In this document: positions 30,900-42,351 of the stretch, piece after piece
Numbering within the stretch: the first letter of the stretch is position 1
Layout: each line of letters starts with the position of its first letter
From: Eucalyptus grandis
Taxonomy: Eukaryota > Streptophyta > Magnoliopsida > Myrtales > Myrtaceae
Length of the DNA: 64,000 nucleotides
Assembly: GCF_016545825.1 (NCBI RefSeq)
Contig: NC_052616.1
Coordinates: 60,781,278-60,845,277, forward strand
Reading direction: 5' to 3'
Notes under the pieces: model-generated
Databases searched by the model: none
What the model was told of the DNA's origin: nothing
Seen by the model: the letters and a program-made list of their open reading frames with translations, nothing else
Program-made: the position numbers and the translations under genes

Positions 30900-32560
30900 A
30901 ACGATAGCCCATACTCTTTTAATAGGTTTCCATACCAAAGGACACTCTTTTTCAAAGTGTTCCTTCACCGTCGCACTTAGAACATCCGAGAGAATTTCTT
31001 CCTACAGTTTTACAAAGACTTTCTTAAAATGATTTTTGTAAACTTCACTCAAAGCCTTTTCTTAATTCTTTCTTTTACTTTAGGAAAATCAATCAATGGA
31101 ATTGTTTCTTCTGTCATACCTAGACCGGACTTATTGAAGTAAGGTCTTTGTGCTGAAAGAATTTTCTCAAGTTTTTCAGACCCTATTGAAAATTTCTTTG
31201 ATATATTTGATAAGTCTGTTTTCAAGAAAGCATTTTCTTTTAAAAGATTTCCTTCTTTTTCTTTAAGATTAGAAACAGACAAGTCTAAGCTTTTAACTCT
31301 TTCGTTAAAACATTTTCCTTTTGTTTTAGAGCTAAGTTTTCCCTTTTTAATTTGGAAATACTTTTGAGAGAAGTCTTAAGACTTAAGCATAGTTCATCAA
31401 TATATTTAGAAACTTTGACAGGAATCTTAACATTACTTGCCTCAAATTCACTGTCTGAGTCTGATCCTGAGTCTGATCCTGAGTCTGATCCAGAGTCTGA
31501 GTCTGATTGTGCCATCAGACATAGATTTGCATATTCATTATCACTTTCTTCACACTCGCATCACTCCGTGTTTCAGCTTTGAGAGCTTTTCGAAACTTTT
31601 CAGCTTTTCCTTTCTTCTTCTTCGAAGAGGACAGGTTAGGTCGATGTGTCCCTTCTTCTTGCATTCAAAGCAGACTACATCTTTATTTGGTTCCTCATCA
31701 TCAACGTACTTGGTCTCGCTGTCTTTGAAAGCCCGGTTTCTTTGAGTTGAACCTTCTCCCTTTTCTATTTAGTTTTCTGAATCTTCTTATCATGAGAGCA
31801 AGCTCCTCATCGTCCATATCATCTTCGAATCCGTAACATCGAATCATCATTTGATTTTAATGCAATGGATTTCTTACCTCTTGGATCTTCTTCTTCATTG
31901 ATCCTTTCCACTTCATAGGACTGAAGCGTTCCAATAAGCTCATCAACAGACAAAGGGCATAATTCTCTACGTCTCTCTTATCGAAGTCTTTATGTGATTC
32001 CAATCCTTGGAGAGTCCACGCGAAGCTTGTTTACCTTCATGGGATCGAAGTTGGTTGACCTTGATTTTCAAGACCATTCACAATATCTCGTAAAACGACT
32101 AAACATATCGAGATATTGATTCTCCCGGTTTCATTCTAAAGGCTTCATATTGACCGAGAAGAATGTTGATTCTTGTTTCCTTCACTCGATCTGTTCCTTC
32201 ATAGGTGATATGCAATCTGTCCCAAACTTCTTTTGCTTTGTACCACAAGAAGATATTCTATTATACTCGTTGGTGATAAAGCACAATATAAAGAGTAAAT
32301 TGCTTTTGCATCGAGTGTTTGTCTTTTGGTTATTTCTTCCCGAGACAATCCATTTGATTCTTCATATCTTTTCCTCTTTCGAGACGGGTGCGATGGTAGG
32401 AATTATTCCTTTTTCTACAACATCCCATTCCAGAGGATCCTTTGATCGTAGAAAAGCTTTCATCTTGTTCTTCCGTATGTTGTAATCCTTTCCATCAAAG
32501 TAAGGTGGTCTGGGTATTGCTTTGCCCTTCCATCAGCCCCGGTGCTAGCATACTAGCCAT
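30900..32560 (-). pseudogene. Copia-2 gag region
   Basis: Decayed minus-strand gag. 31285-31515 encodes a Ser/Asp repeat (SDSDSGSDSGSDSGSDSD) followed by a Lys/Leu coiled-coil stretch, and 31049-31282 continues with KFSIGSEKLEKILSAQRPYF and NKSGLGM, the usual tail of such gags before the nucleocapsid. Remains of a zinc-knuckle motif lie near 30940-31000, and PPYFDGKDY-like wording lies near 32490-32515, close to the probable gag start. Numerous single-base shifts prevent a continuous frame. Confidence 0.75.
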
Positions 32561-32608
32561 GGATCTTTTACTATGAAGTAAAACACTTCAAATAAAGTAA
32601 GTACACGT

Positions 32609-32621
32609 GCTCGATACCAAT
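32609..32621 (-). other. Copia-2 primer-binding site
   Basis: The minus strand reads TTGGTATCGAGC one base after the 5' LTR; it matches the initiator-Met tRNA complement TGGTATCAGAGC with one base missing. Confidence 0.85.
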
Positions 32622-33510
32622 TGATATTGCTAGTGTAAACACCTAGAGGGGGTGAATAGGCGCACAAACTATTTTTCTCAAATACGTATGCAACAGATTG
32701 AAATACGATCGATGTAGAGAGAGTAAGGAAGAGAAAATCAAACACAGGATTTATAGTGGTTCAGCTTATTCCAAGCCTACGTCCACTCTTCCGCACTGAC
32801 AGCCCACGGGCTGGATTTCACTATGATCAAAAGAGGAGTTACAGCACGCTTTGCCTTGATTCCACAAAGTGTAGATGTTCTATCACACCTCCTCAAGGTC
32901 TCTCACAAATATAGACTCTCTTTTGTATACAAGTATTCGCTCAAGAGATTTATCTAAACAAATAGGAGCTTCAGACTTTGGAATTCTTCTATCGCGCACA
33001 CCTCGAACAACTAAGAACGACTTCCTTATATACTCCTTTATGCCATCATATCCGTTGGCACTTACCAAAGGAATTCCTCCAATCTAACCGTTGGACAGAA
33101 TCAATTAGGAAGATTGTTCGAGTTATTAAAGGAACATGTTGATAGCCCATCAATCTCGTTCGCCCATACAAACAGGATCTCGGTTTCCATAAGTAGAACC
33201 TTCCAATAATATATAGACAATCATCGAATCTTCAGTCATTGAATCAATCTTGATCAATCAAAGGATTCGATATGTCTTCTCTAGCCACGAGATCTTCTTC
33301 GGATGATAAGGTTAAATCTGAACAAACCACTTAGTTACGGATAACCTTTCTTCAACGGATTCGAGACTGTCAATGAGGATAGACTTTGAGTCTTGAGTCT
33401 GGCTGTCCGGAAGTCTTCGACTTTAAACTGACAGAGTCTGCAGACTTTCAGACTAGACCGAAGGATACGTTTTGTCAACTTCAAAACTCTTCATGAGGAT
33501 TTCTCCAACA
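32622..33510 (-). repeat. Copia-2 5' LTR
   Basis: 889 bp, same ends as the 3' LTR. It is followed on its outer side by TAATG. Confidence 0.95.
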
Positions 33511-34219
33511 TAATGTCATCTCATGGGCTTCTTTTGTTTGGAATATTGCCTTGCCTCTAAGATATCAAACGCATCTTTGGCTTATTTCGCGCAATCGGCT
33601 ACCGACTCAGGTTTTGCTCATCTCTTATGGTAGGATCCCTCCTACAAATTGCCCCCTTTGTTCGTGCAGACCTGATTCTATAGATAATTTGTTCTTTACT
33701 TGCCGTGCTTTGGATAGTCTTATTTCATTTTGGGCGGCAATATTCAACCTAGTGTGGCAAAACAAGCGTTGGGTGGATAATTTGGCCTGGGCTTCCAAGC
33801 GGTTTATGGGGAAGAGTTTTTATAAGATCCTGGCTCGGTTTAGTTTTGGTGCAATGTGTTATATCATTTGGAAAGAGCGGACACTTTTTCGGAATCAGAC
33901 TCTCTTTCTTCCAGCGATGAAAATGCATCTTCAGAAGGCTATCAAAGATAAGGCTATGACCTTTAAACATGTTCTTGATGTGCCCATGAATAGAAGACTT
34001 CAACGAAGCTGGAACATCCATCCTTCTATTTTTGATTGATGGAGGTTTTCTAATTTTGTTGTCTTTTGTTTCCTTTTGTTGTTGTTGCTCCTTTTTTCTG
34101 GGAACCATGGCACCCTTACACTCGTTCTAGACTTTTGTCTTCTTGAGTGTCTGTTTTTGTTGGTGCCAGCCTCCCTCTTGTATTCTTTCTTGCAAAATCA
34201 ATATATTACTTACCTTTAC

Positions 34220-34258
<39 letters not shown>
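33511..34258 (+). mobile_element. L1-type LINE, right part with zinc-binding domain and tail
   Basis: Continues the LINE after Copia-2. Plus-strand 33551-34039 reads RYQTHLWLISRNRLPTQVLL, then CPLCSCRPDSIDNLFFTC, the CCHC-like reverse-transcriptase zinc-binding domain of plant LINE ORF2, and ends with a TGA at 34037-34039. About 185 bases of 3' untranslated sequence follow and end in an (AT)n tract, which may stand in for the usual A-rich LINE tail. Confidence 0.9.
34223..34258. repeat. (AT)n microsatellite at LINE 3' end
   Basis: Eighteen AT dinucleotides without interruption. Confidence 0.9.
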
Positions 34259-34263
<5 letters not shown>

Positions 34264-34820
34264 AAACCAATCAGAGACATGATTGATGGAAGTTTCTTCC
34301 AATCAGAGATAAGGAAAAACATGACCTATCAATGCAAGTGTCGATCGCCCATTATTGTGCTACACCTTGTGACCACCAAGGCATTCGGTGCCATTGTACG
34401 ACTAATCACACACATGTGCATAGGTGCGGGGCAGCTGGGTAGAGGTGCTTCGATGCCATCAATGATATGAGCTATTGGAATGTGACCTTTTTTTTTTCAT
34501 TAATTGCGAATTAATTGGATAAACCCCTTGTTGCGAGGTGAAGTATGCCGCCTAATTACAGTTAAGGTGGGGTTTTCCTCCATTTTGGTTAGAAAAAAGT
34601 CATACCTCTTATTGGTGGTTTACAAATATGTAATGTTTATAACTTGTAACCCAACAATTAGAGAGGTACAATTAGCAGAGGGATGTGGAGTGACAATAGA
34701 TTGGAGGAACAATTGCTACATTAGTCAAGCTACATTTTCTTTTCTGTTAATGAGAGAGGAGCAATTGAAGGTTATATCCCATGTCTTATTTGGCGAGAAG
34801 CAGGATATTGCACTAAGTTT
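34259..34820. other. intergenic, no recognised gene
   Basis: An open frame of 108 codons at 34504-34830 has no recognisable motif and runs into the microsatellite. Confidence 0.4.
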
Positions 34821-34821
34821 A

Positions 34822-34983
<162 letters not shown>

Positions 34984-35230
34984 TCAGAGAAGGAAGTGAC
35001 TCGCCTCCTGTGGTGGTGGCCATTTTTCGATGGCGACCACTGCTACAAATGACAGAGAACATGCGAATGAATGAGACACGGAGAGTCGAAGGAACTCGAT
35101 CACTGCTGGTTGCCGGCGTCGTCTCGGGGTTCGGTCATTATTGGGTGGTCACCCAAGCAAGGTGAACATCGTGGTTTGCGGTGGCCAAATCTCTCACTAT
35201 CACCGTTCCATTAATGGACATAAACTCTTA

Positions 35231-35700
35231 GGCTGCGTTTGATAGTCCGGATTTGAGTCCGGATAGGATAATTTGTTATCCTATCTGATGTTTGGGAATG
35301 TCCACCGGATCGGACAAACCTGGATATATCCGGATAAAACGCCGGATAAAAAATCTAGGGGAGGGGGTGGGATAAGCCTGGATTAGATAAGATTTTTTTT
35401 TTTTAAGGAAAAAAAGAACTTAACAAAAGATAAGATATCACTTGCCGTTTTCAATGGTGGCCACTGCAGAGGTGGCCACAATTCCTAGATCTAGGGTTTT
35501 TCCATGGCCTTTAATTAATTGAATTTTCTATTTTTTAATTTTATAATTTAAATGAATATCATATTTATTTTTTAATCTTATCCTGAAGTGCACCAAACAC
35601 TTGATAGGATTAGATATGTCCGCCTTTATTATCCAAAGGATTTAATATCCTACTTTATCCTATCATATCCTGATTATTATCCGGATGACCAAACGTATAG
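35231..35700. mobile_element. MITE with GGCTGCGTTTG-type ends
   Basis: The left end GGCTGCGTTTGATAGTCCGG pairs with the right end, whose reverse complement is CTATACGTTTGGTCATCCGG. Arms contain repeated TCCGGATA and CTTATCC strings in inverse orientation. TTA precedes the left end, as in PIF/Harbinger insertions, but the right flank does not match cleanly. About 470 bp, non-coding. Confidence 0.7.
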
Positions 35701-35817
35701 GTGACCACCATGCGACAGGTCGACACAGCGCCACGGTAGCGCCTCTCAGTGGGTGAGTAGGAGGAACAAGCAAATTTTCGTCCCATGGCAGCAATTATTA
35801 ATCAAGGACGTTAATAC

Positions 35818-36015
35818 GAAAATATTATTTAAAAAGTTCTAAACCTATTACACTTATGTCAATTCAATTATAAATCTTTCATTTTTGTCAGTTGAGTTAT
35901 AAACTTTTTCACATTATGCCAATTGAATCATTTCAACTAATTTTGGTAGAAATTGGCTAACGTGAACATTAGCTATCCTATGTAGCGTGGACTACATTGA
36001 TGTAGACAATTTGTG

Positions 36016-36057
<42 letters not shown>

Positions 36058-36180
36058 TTCTCTTCTAGGAATTGGCTAGAGGCGACATCGAGTGAGGCCA
36101 ACCTCGCCCAACCATGACAAGGATTGACCTCACCTAGGCATGAGGAAGAAGAAGATCGACTAGTTTGCACACGATTCCCT
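35818..36180. mobile_element. Mutator-like foldback, left arm and core only (copy B)
   Basis: Left-arm wording of the family (AATTCAATTATAAATC, TTGAGTTATAAAC, then AGCTATCCTATGTAGCGTGG) is followed by an (AT)n tract (36017-36053) and a partly decayed core with GGCGACATCGAGTGAGGCC and CCTCGCCC. The right arm is missing. Confidence 0.6.
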
Positions 36181-37190
36181 TTACTTCATTCTGGAAATTT
36201 GAAAGAGTGAGAAAGAGCCCGTCAGTTTAGCTCCACTTTCATGGCCATTTTCTACACCGGGCCGGGTTCACCCCAGCAAATCGACAAACTGGGCTTCTAC
36301 GTTCGGTTCTGCTCCTTAATTGTAAACTTTACATAACCATATAACAGCAAGATCCCTATTTACTTCTTTGGATCTCCATTACTTAGCGAGATTCACATGT
36401 ATAGAATATGGCCTTGAGCGGGCTTGGGCTTGGACAATTAACATGTCCAGCTCCCGAAAAAGAATTCCAGTGCATTAGAATATTCTTCATAGGTTTACAT
36501 ACGCTTTACAAATAAGAACTAAGAACTCAAGATCTCTAATGCTATGATTTTTTGTTATTGAGAAATCACTATCGGAAGATTCATGAAATTTGTTTTCTCA
36601 AAAATGAAGTTGACAAAGCAGATCCAAGAAACTTTGCGTATTGTAACTAAACTATAGTATCCTTTACTCCTTTTGTCTAAGGAAAAATTTCTAAGCATAC
36701 GAAAAATCAGATCTTTTGTGGCACAATTTTTTGCATTGTTTATTCTTTACCAAAAAAAAAAATTGCATTGTTTATTTGGCAATATCTTTTTTCTCCAGCA
36801 TTTTAGATTTATGTGTTATAAGGCATTGCTAGATTGACTCATTTAGTGAAAAGATCAATTTAATTGACGTTATCGTGTCCGGTCTAGTTCTATTATAGGT
36901 TTTCATGTTTGTTTATTTATTCATATATTTATGTTGATTCTATAATTCTATTCCGCACTTAGCCCATTACTTCAATCCTCATATTGTTTTTTTGCTCTGC
37001 TGCTGAATACATAAACAACATTGAGTACGTTGAGTACAGCCCATTTATGTCTCTTGTCTATGAGTGATTAGCCCATTAACAAATGGCACTTAAATTCACG
37101 TTTCCAGAGTAATATCAAGTTCTAGAATAACCACCATTCTTTCAAGCATTGTCAATCTTACCAAACTCTCTATGGTGACCATTCAAATCA
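36181..37190. other. intergenic, nothing recognised
   Basis: AT-rich sequence with only short frames and no bounded repeat. Confidence 0.5.
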
Positions 37191-38513
37191 TGACCATGAT
37201 GATGAAATTATTTAAATATAGAAATTAGAGAAACCATGTGCACAACCATGGTAATGTTCAAACTTACAAATTAGAGAAAGGAAGAAATCATTCGCATAGC
37301 CATGATAACGAAACCATTCAAACCTAGGATTAGAGATATCATGTGCACAACCATGATGATGTCCAGACCTAGGAATTAGAGAAAGGAAGGAAAAATGTGC
37401 ACAAGCATGAAGATGAAACCATTGAAAAATAAATTAGGGAATCATTTTTACAACCACGATAATATTCAAACCTAAGAATTAGATAAAAGAAGAAACTATG
37501 CACACAACCATCATGTGCACAACCATGATGATGTCCCAACCTAGGAAGTAGAGAAAGGAAGAAATAATGTGTACAACTATGATGATGTTCAGACCTAGGA
37601 ATTAGAGAAAGGAAGAAATAATGTACACAAGCATGATGAAGAAACCATTGAAAAAGGAATTAGTGAATCATTTATACAATCATGATAATATTCAAACCTA
37701 GGAATTTGAGAAATGAAGAAACTATGCACACAACCATCATGTGCACAACCATGATGATGTCCTAACCTAGGAAGTAGAGAAAAGAGGAAATCATGTGCAC
37801 AACCATGACGATATCCAGACCTAGGAATTAGAGAAAGGAAGAAATAATAGGCACAAGCATGATGATGAAACCATTGAAAAAGGAATTAGTGAATCATTTA
37901 TACACCACAATAATGTTCAAACCTAGGAATTAGAGAAAGGAAGAAACTATACACACAATCATCATTTGCACAACCATGATGATGTCCAAACTTAGGAATT
38001 AGAGAAAGGAAGAAATCATGTGCACAACCTTGATGATGTTCGAACCTTGGAATTAGAGAAAGGTAAGAAATCATGCTCATAACCATGATGAGTCCAAATT
38101 TGGGAATTAGAGAAAGGAAGAAATCATATGCACAACTATGATGATGAAACCATTCAAACTTAGAAATTAGAGAAAGTAAGAAATCATAAACACAACCATC
38201 ATATGCACAACCATAATGATGTCCAAACCTGGGAATTAGAGAAAAGAAGAAATTTTGCGCAGAGCCATAATGTTGAAACCATTCAAACACAGGAATGAGA
38301 GAAATCGTGTGTGTAACCATGATGATTTTCAAACCTAGGAATTAGAGAAATGAAGAAATTATGCACACAACCATCATGTGCACAACAATGATGATGCCCA
38401 AACCTAGGAATTAGAGAAAGGAAGAAATAATGTGCACAACCATCATATGCACAACCATGATGACGAAACCATTCAAGCCCAGGAATTCGAGAATGTACAA
38501 AAACCATGAACAC
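37191..38513. repeat. 54-bp minisatellite array with about 226-bp higher-order period
   Basis: Units of about 54-58 bases (CATGTGCACAACCATGATGA, then a TCC-AACCTAGGAATTAG part, then AGAAAGGAAGAAAT) recur more than twenty times with divergence. Every fourth unit carries an extra ACACAACCATCATGTGCACA phase, placing landmarks at 37512, 37738 and 37963, 225-226 bases apart. The minus strand is open at 37898-38332 and 38283-38513, encoding repeats of an 18-residue unit, e.g. FFLSLIPKFGHHHGCAHD. No known protein family; I treat the frame as repeat-derived. Confidence 0.9.
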
Positions 38514-38683
38514 AAATCACGTTCCTTTAGGCCATGAAACTGAACAAAGAGATAGCAATAGTAGATTGACAAACAAACCTTGAACCCTAACTGACTAGTC
38601 CTTGGATGATTTGCAAAATCAATTAGACTCTCAATTAATAAAGAACGTAAAGAAGCTGAATCAGGAAATCAGCAAAACCATAC

Positions 38684-38839
38684 CTCAATTGCAAGGTACT
38701 CGGGGATGGCGGTGAGGTAGACCGAAGCTTTAGCGCTGACACGCTTGGCGTACTTGCTGGCCTTAAGGGTCGAGCTATTTGACCTACCATGAATTGTAGT
38801 TCGGCCTTGCTGCTACTCGATTGAGCTTTCTTCAAAGCT
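38684..38839 (-). pseudogene. histone H2A first-exon relic
   Basis: The minus-strand translation gives KKAQSSSSKAELQF, VGQIARPL, then after a one-base shift LKASKYAKRVSAKASVYLTA and IPEYLAIE, which tracks the histone H2A fold ([50 protein letters not shown]). The similarity stops at GAG/GTATGG, a good 5' splice site at the position where some plant H2A genes carry an intron, and intron-like sequence follows. The second exon was not found before the minisatellite begins. There is no ATG in frame. It is a captured or degenerated genomic H2A fragment, not a processed copy. Confidence 0.8.
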
Positions 38840-39480
38840 CATAAGCCTAGGGTTTTCCCTTTTCTTGTCATGGTTATCCACAAATTACACAACTGGATTG
38901 CGAAACTACTAACAAAGAAACTCTTTATCTCTTCCAAATGACCTCAGGGCTAGGCCTATTCATCTTTTTTTTTGTAAATGAACCTTGCAGATGCCATTGA
39001 GGAGGTACCGGGAGATGAATTTGGAAGAGCAGGTGAAGAATCGCTACCACTTCAAGCAATCGGAAAAAGAAATCGAGAATAGAGACATGCTTGGTCCTCG
39101 TTTTCCTCTCTCTTGATTCTCGCCATTGAATCATAAGCATGGTTTAACTAACACATCAAACACTTAACAGCTAGCAAAGATCCAAGCTATTTATGAGAAA
39201 GGCATGGCAGTGGTTCAAATTCTACGATTAAACAAAATGAAACCCTAGGTTTCCCCCCATCAATGATTAAAAAAAGTCGGATATTCTTAAAGGCCACCTC
39301 ATCCTCCATGTGGACTTTTTTTTAATAAAAAGGCGACATAATTTTTTTTGCCAGATATTGTTGCTAAAGGTATATAAGTGATTATTTTTGCTGCAATGTG
39401 GCATTGAATATCATACGAAAATTATGACATTTCTAGTATTTTTTCCCCTTTTTCTATCTACAAAAGCTAGTATCATTTTT
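38840..39480. other. intergenic next to H2A relic
   Basis: May include the former 5' flank of the H2A copy ('aagcctagggttttccc' follows the exon). A minus-strand frame at 38925-39140 has no recognised motif. Confidence 0.4.
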
Positions 39481-39484
39481 CCTT

Positions 39485-40025
39485 TCTATCTAGGCAAGGC
39501 CTAGGGGCTTCAAGTAAGGTGGCCTTGCCTAAATCTTAGTGAGTCCAGCCTCCCCAGCCGTGGATGAAGGTGGCTATGGCCTCGCTAGCTACTAGTGAGG
39601 CCATAGCCACCTTTGCCACAGCCCCCAAGCAAGGCTAGTCTTGCCCAAATCTGAGCAAAGCCACCTCACCCATAACCACCAAGCCTTGCCTAGATCTAGG
39701 TGAGGTTGGGTGAGGGCCACAAGGGTTGCAACCCTCACCAATAGCCGATGAGGACTTCACGGCCCTCGCCTAGTGGTTGGCGAGCACTGCTAGTAGTGTG
39801 GGGAAAAAGAAAAAAAAATCATAAATTTTTTTTAAAAATAAAGTATTATTAAAAATTATCTACTTTAGTATTGGCCAGCTAACGTCCATGTTAACACCGA
39901 CTGGCTAAAATTAGTTAGATAGATTGAATTGACACAATTGCTAAAGGTGTAGGATTGAATTGGCCCAAAAAAAAAGTTTAAGATTAAATTGACACAATTA
40001 CAATAGGTTTATGACTTTTTTTTAT
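39485..40025. mobile_element. Mutator-like foldback, core and right arm (copy C)
   Basis: Core 39490-39800 is full of CpG-decayed GGCAAGG/CCTTGCC/GTGAGG words. The right arm (39830-40020) reads ATTATTAAAAATTATCTACT, TTGGCCAGCTAACGTCCATG, ATTGAATTGACACAATT and ACAATAGGTTTATGACTTTT, matching the right arms of copies D, E and F. The left arm is not clear. Confidence 0.65.
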
Positions 40026-40034
40026 TTATAATTA

Positions 40035-40545
40035 TCCTTATATCTAAGTATTAGAGAAAGGAATTAGAAAATCATGCACACAACAATGATGATGTTCAAG
40101 CCTGGGAGTTAGATAAAGGGATTAGAGAAATCATTCGCACAAAATGATGATGTTCAGAGAAATCAGGTACACGAGCATGTTGATATTCGAACTTAGAAAT
40201 TAGAGAAGGGAAGAAATCATGTACATAACCACGATAATGAAGCTACCTTGAAACATAGAATTTAGAAAAAAAAAAAAAATTAGAGACATCATGCGTAAAA
40301 CTATCATTATCTACCTAGAAATTAGATAAATTATTTGCACAACCACGATGATGTTCAAATCTAGGAACCAGAGAGAATTAGAGAAAGGAATTAGAGAAAT
40401 CACGTGTACTACCATGCTGATGAAGCTGTTCAAATCTAGGAATTAGACAAATCATGCGCAGAACTGCAATGAACTCGTGCACAACTATGGCAATAAAACT
40501 ATTCAAACCTAGGAATTGTAGGAATTATGTGCATAGCCATGATTT
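40035..40545. repeat. second block of the 54-bp minisatellite, diverged
   Basis: Same vocabulary as 37191-38513 (ATTAGAGAAAGGAATTAGA, AATCATGCACACAACAATGA, GATGTTCAAGCCT) but more diverged. The two blocks are separated by the H2A relic and foldback copy C. Confidence 0.8.
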
Positions 40546-41008
40546 TCTTTTTGTATTTGGAGAAGTGTAAGTTTATAATTTTCTTTTACCTAATCACTTT
40601 CTTATATTAGCAAGTTATTTCATTGGAAATATTATTCATTTTGTTACCTAAGCAAATTGTGCCCTTGAAAGTATAGCTGATTTGTACGTACATACCAAGA
40701 TAATCCTGCAGGAACGCCCAAGTCAGATGTACTTTCTTCTTGAAGAACTATTTTGCGTGTTAGTCTTTACATAACGTGGAGGATCTACGCCAGCATAAAA
40801 GTTTCGACATGACACACGGGAGCGAGAACAATAATTTCAAGCCTTGGACAGAGAAAGAAGACTTTAGTGTAGGGCATGTATGTGTGTTCGAAGATTCTTA
40901 GCTAGGCGGGTGATATTTCATATTGAATATTAAGTTATAGTAATCAAAAGGTTAATCTGGAAGTTTAGTTTGACTTAATGTAACTGATTCACTATTCATC
41001 TATGTAAT
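40546..41008. other. intergenic, nothing recognised
   Basis: Short frames only. Confidence 0.5.
41001..41008. repeat. hAT-1 target duplication, left
   Basis: TATGTAAT against CATGTAAT at 42089-42096 (7 of 8). Confidence 0.7.
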
Positions 41009-42088
41009 TAGGCTTATCAAAAATAGGTCATAGATTCATTTTTTAACCCATAGTTCATGGCATGAGTTGTTATATGAGTTAATTATATTCAGCAATTGGA
41101 TCATAACTGGATTTAGAATGGTAAAACTCAAAATAATATGGGTGTTAAATGGCTTCACAGCTTGTTTAGATTTAACACACCTCTATAACTTGATCTTGTG
41201 CTCGCTCACTATGCGCACTCACCTTGGTTTGGATATGAGTTTTTTTTTTTTTTTTTTAAATTGGATTGTGTATAGAAGTGTTTTAATAATACAAGTCAAA
41301 TTGGGTGGGTTAGGTATGAGTCACCAAGGGCCTGCATGGTAACGTTTTTATTTCTCCTGATTTCTGTTCTTTTGTTCCTCTAAACAAAAAAAGAACATAA
41401 ATCCATTTGGTAACGCTTAACTTATTTTTCTATTCCCCATAATAGAAAAGTGGTTGGGGAATAGATTTGGAACATGAACAAGAAACAAAAAAAGTAGCTT
41501 CTTGTTCATAGGAATAATTTCTAGAAATAAGTCATTTTTTTCTTTTCTATTTTTCTTTTGTTCTTCTTCCTTGTTGCGGCCATCGTTGATCGCCCGCCAA
41601 CTATCGACCACCTTCAGCCGCCCATGGCCATCGTTAGCCGACCGCTGCCACTGGACCATCAGCGACTGCCACCGCCGTCGCTCGATTGCCGGCGATGGTC
41701 GCCGCTGCCCACAACCCACCGACCAAAGACCGCCATTGCCGCCGTCACCACCATCCAACCGTCGGCAGCCTACTGCCACTGCCGATCTCGTGAGCAAGAA
41801 GAAAAAACGAATAAATACATAAATTTATAAATTGTACCAATCGCATTTCCATTCTTTTTTTATTCCAAGAATATAAATTTTGTATAGTTACCAAACATCT
41901 TATTTTACTCAGAAATAGGAAAAAACTATTTTTGAAAAGAAATAGTTTCCCGAAATAGAACGTTGTCATTCGTACCCCAAACTTGCATTACATAACAATA
42001 AGTCAAAACGAATTATATAGGTTAATTTAGGTTGGATCATTTTCGACTTGACTCGAACCTGACCTCATAACCTTATTTCACAGGTCTA
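41009..42088. mobile_element. hAT-like non-autonomous element (hAT-1) with nested MITE
   Basis: Ends TAGGCTTATCAAAAATAGGT and, as reverse complement of the right end, TAGACCTGTGAAATAAGGTT form imperfect terminal inverted repeats. Flanking octamers TATGTAAT/CATGTAAT match 7 of 8, the duplication length of hAT transposons. It contains a second inverted-repeat element at 41328-41977 and no transposase. Confidence 0.7.
41328..41977. mobile_element. nested MITE with GGGCCTGCATGG / GGGTACGAATGA ends
   Basis: Inverted ends GGGCCTGCATGGTAACG and (reverse complement of the right) GGGTACGAATGACAACG, flanked by CAA on both sides (41325-41327, 41978-41980), compatible with a 3-bp duplication. The inner arms pair TTTTATTTCT/AGAAATAG-type strings. 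The middle (41560-41790) is a GC-rich CCGCCG/CCACCG tract giving Pro/Arg/His frames on both strands, which I do not call genes. Confidence 0.65.
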
Positions 42089-42096
42089 CATGTAAT

Positions 42097-42350
42097 GTTT
42101 GCTCCAACCAATTGCCACAAAGAAGGGAAGAAAAGGGGGTTGTCGTGTTTATCGCATCCATATCCGCGCTTAATGACGAATAGAAAGGGAGGTTCGTTGA
42201 GCTGTTGCCCCTGCCGCCCAGTGCTTAGTGCAAGTTTTTGTGAGAAATATGCTGCGATTTATATGAAAGTTTGCATAGAAGTATATCTGCCCTCTCCAAT
42301 TCTAACTTTGGTATTATTATAAATAAATTTGATCTCTTCTTAACCTCATG
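42097..42350. other. intergenic, nothing recognised
   Basis: Contains a 75-codon frame (42095-42322) without motifs. Confidence 0.4.
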
Positions 42351-42351
42351 G

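Larger units (their letters stand above)
24014..33510 (-). mobile_element. Copia-2: complete 9.5-kb Ty1/copia element with extra ORF, in LINE
   Basis: Minus-strand element with LTRs of 889 bp at 24014-24902 (3') and 32622-33510 (5'), target duplication TAATG, polypurine tract and iMet-like primer site. Internal order on the minus strand: gag with zinc-finger tail, protease, integrase, RT, RNase H, then 2.8 kb containing an additional open region before the 3' LTR. Size, LTR length and a third ORF after pol suggest a SIRE/Maximus-like organisation (inference). Every ORF carries frameshifts. It splits the LINE cleanly. Confidence 0.95.

Noticed and set aside
31437..31745. Plus-strand Ser/Leu-rich frames in the Copia-2 gag region
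   Set aside because: They are complements of the Ser/Asp repeat in gag on the minus strand.
37191..38513. CRISPR-like array
   Set aside because: Unit spacing is regular, but there are no conserved short direct repeats separated by unique spacers; all of the unit is repeated, and the genome is a plant.
41417..41830. Pro/Arg/His-rich frames on both strands
   Set aside because: CCGCCG/CCACCG tract inside a MITE; no start context or domain.
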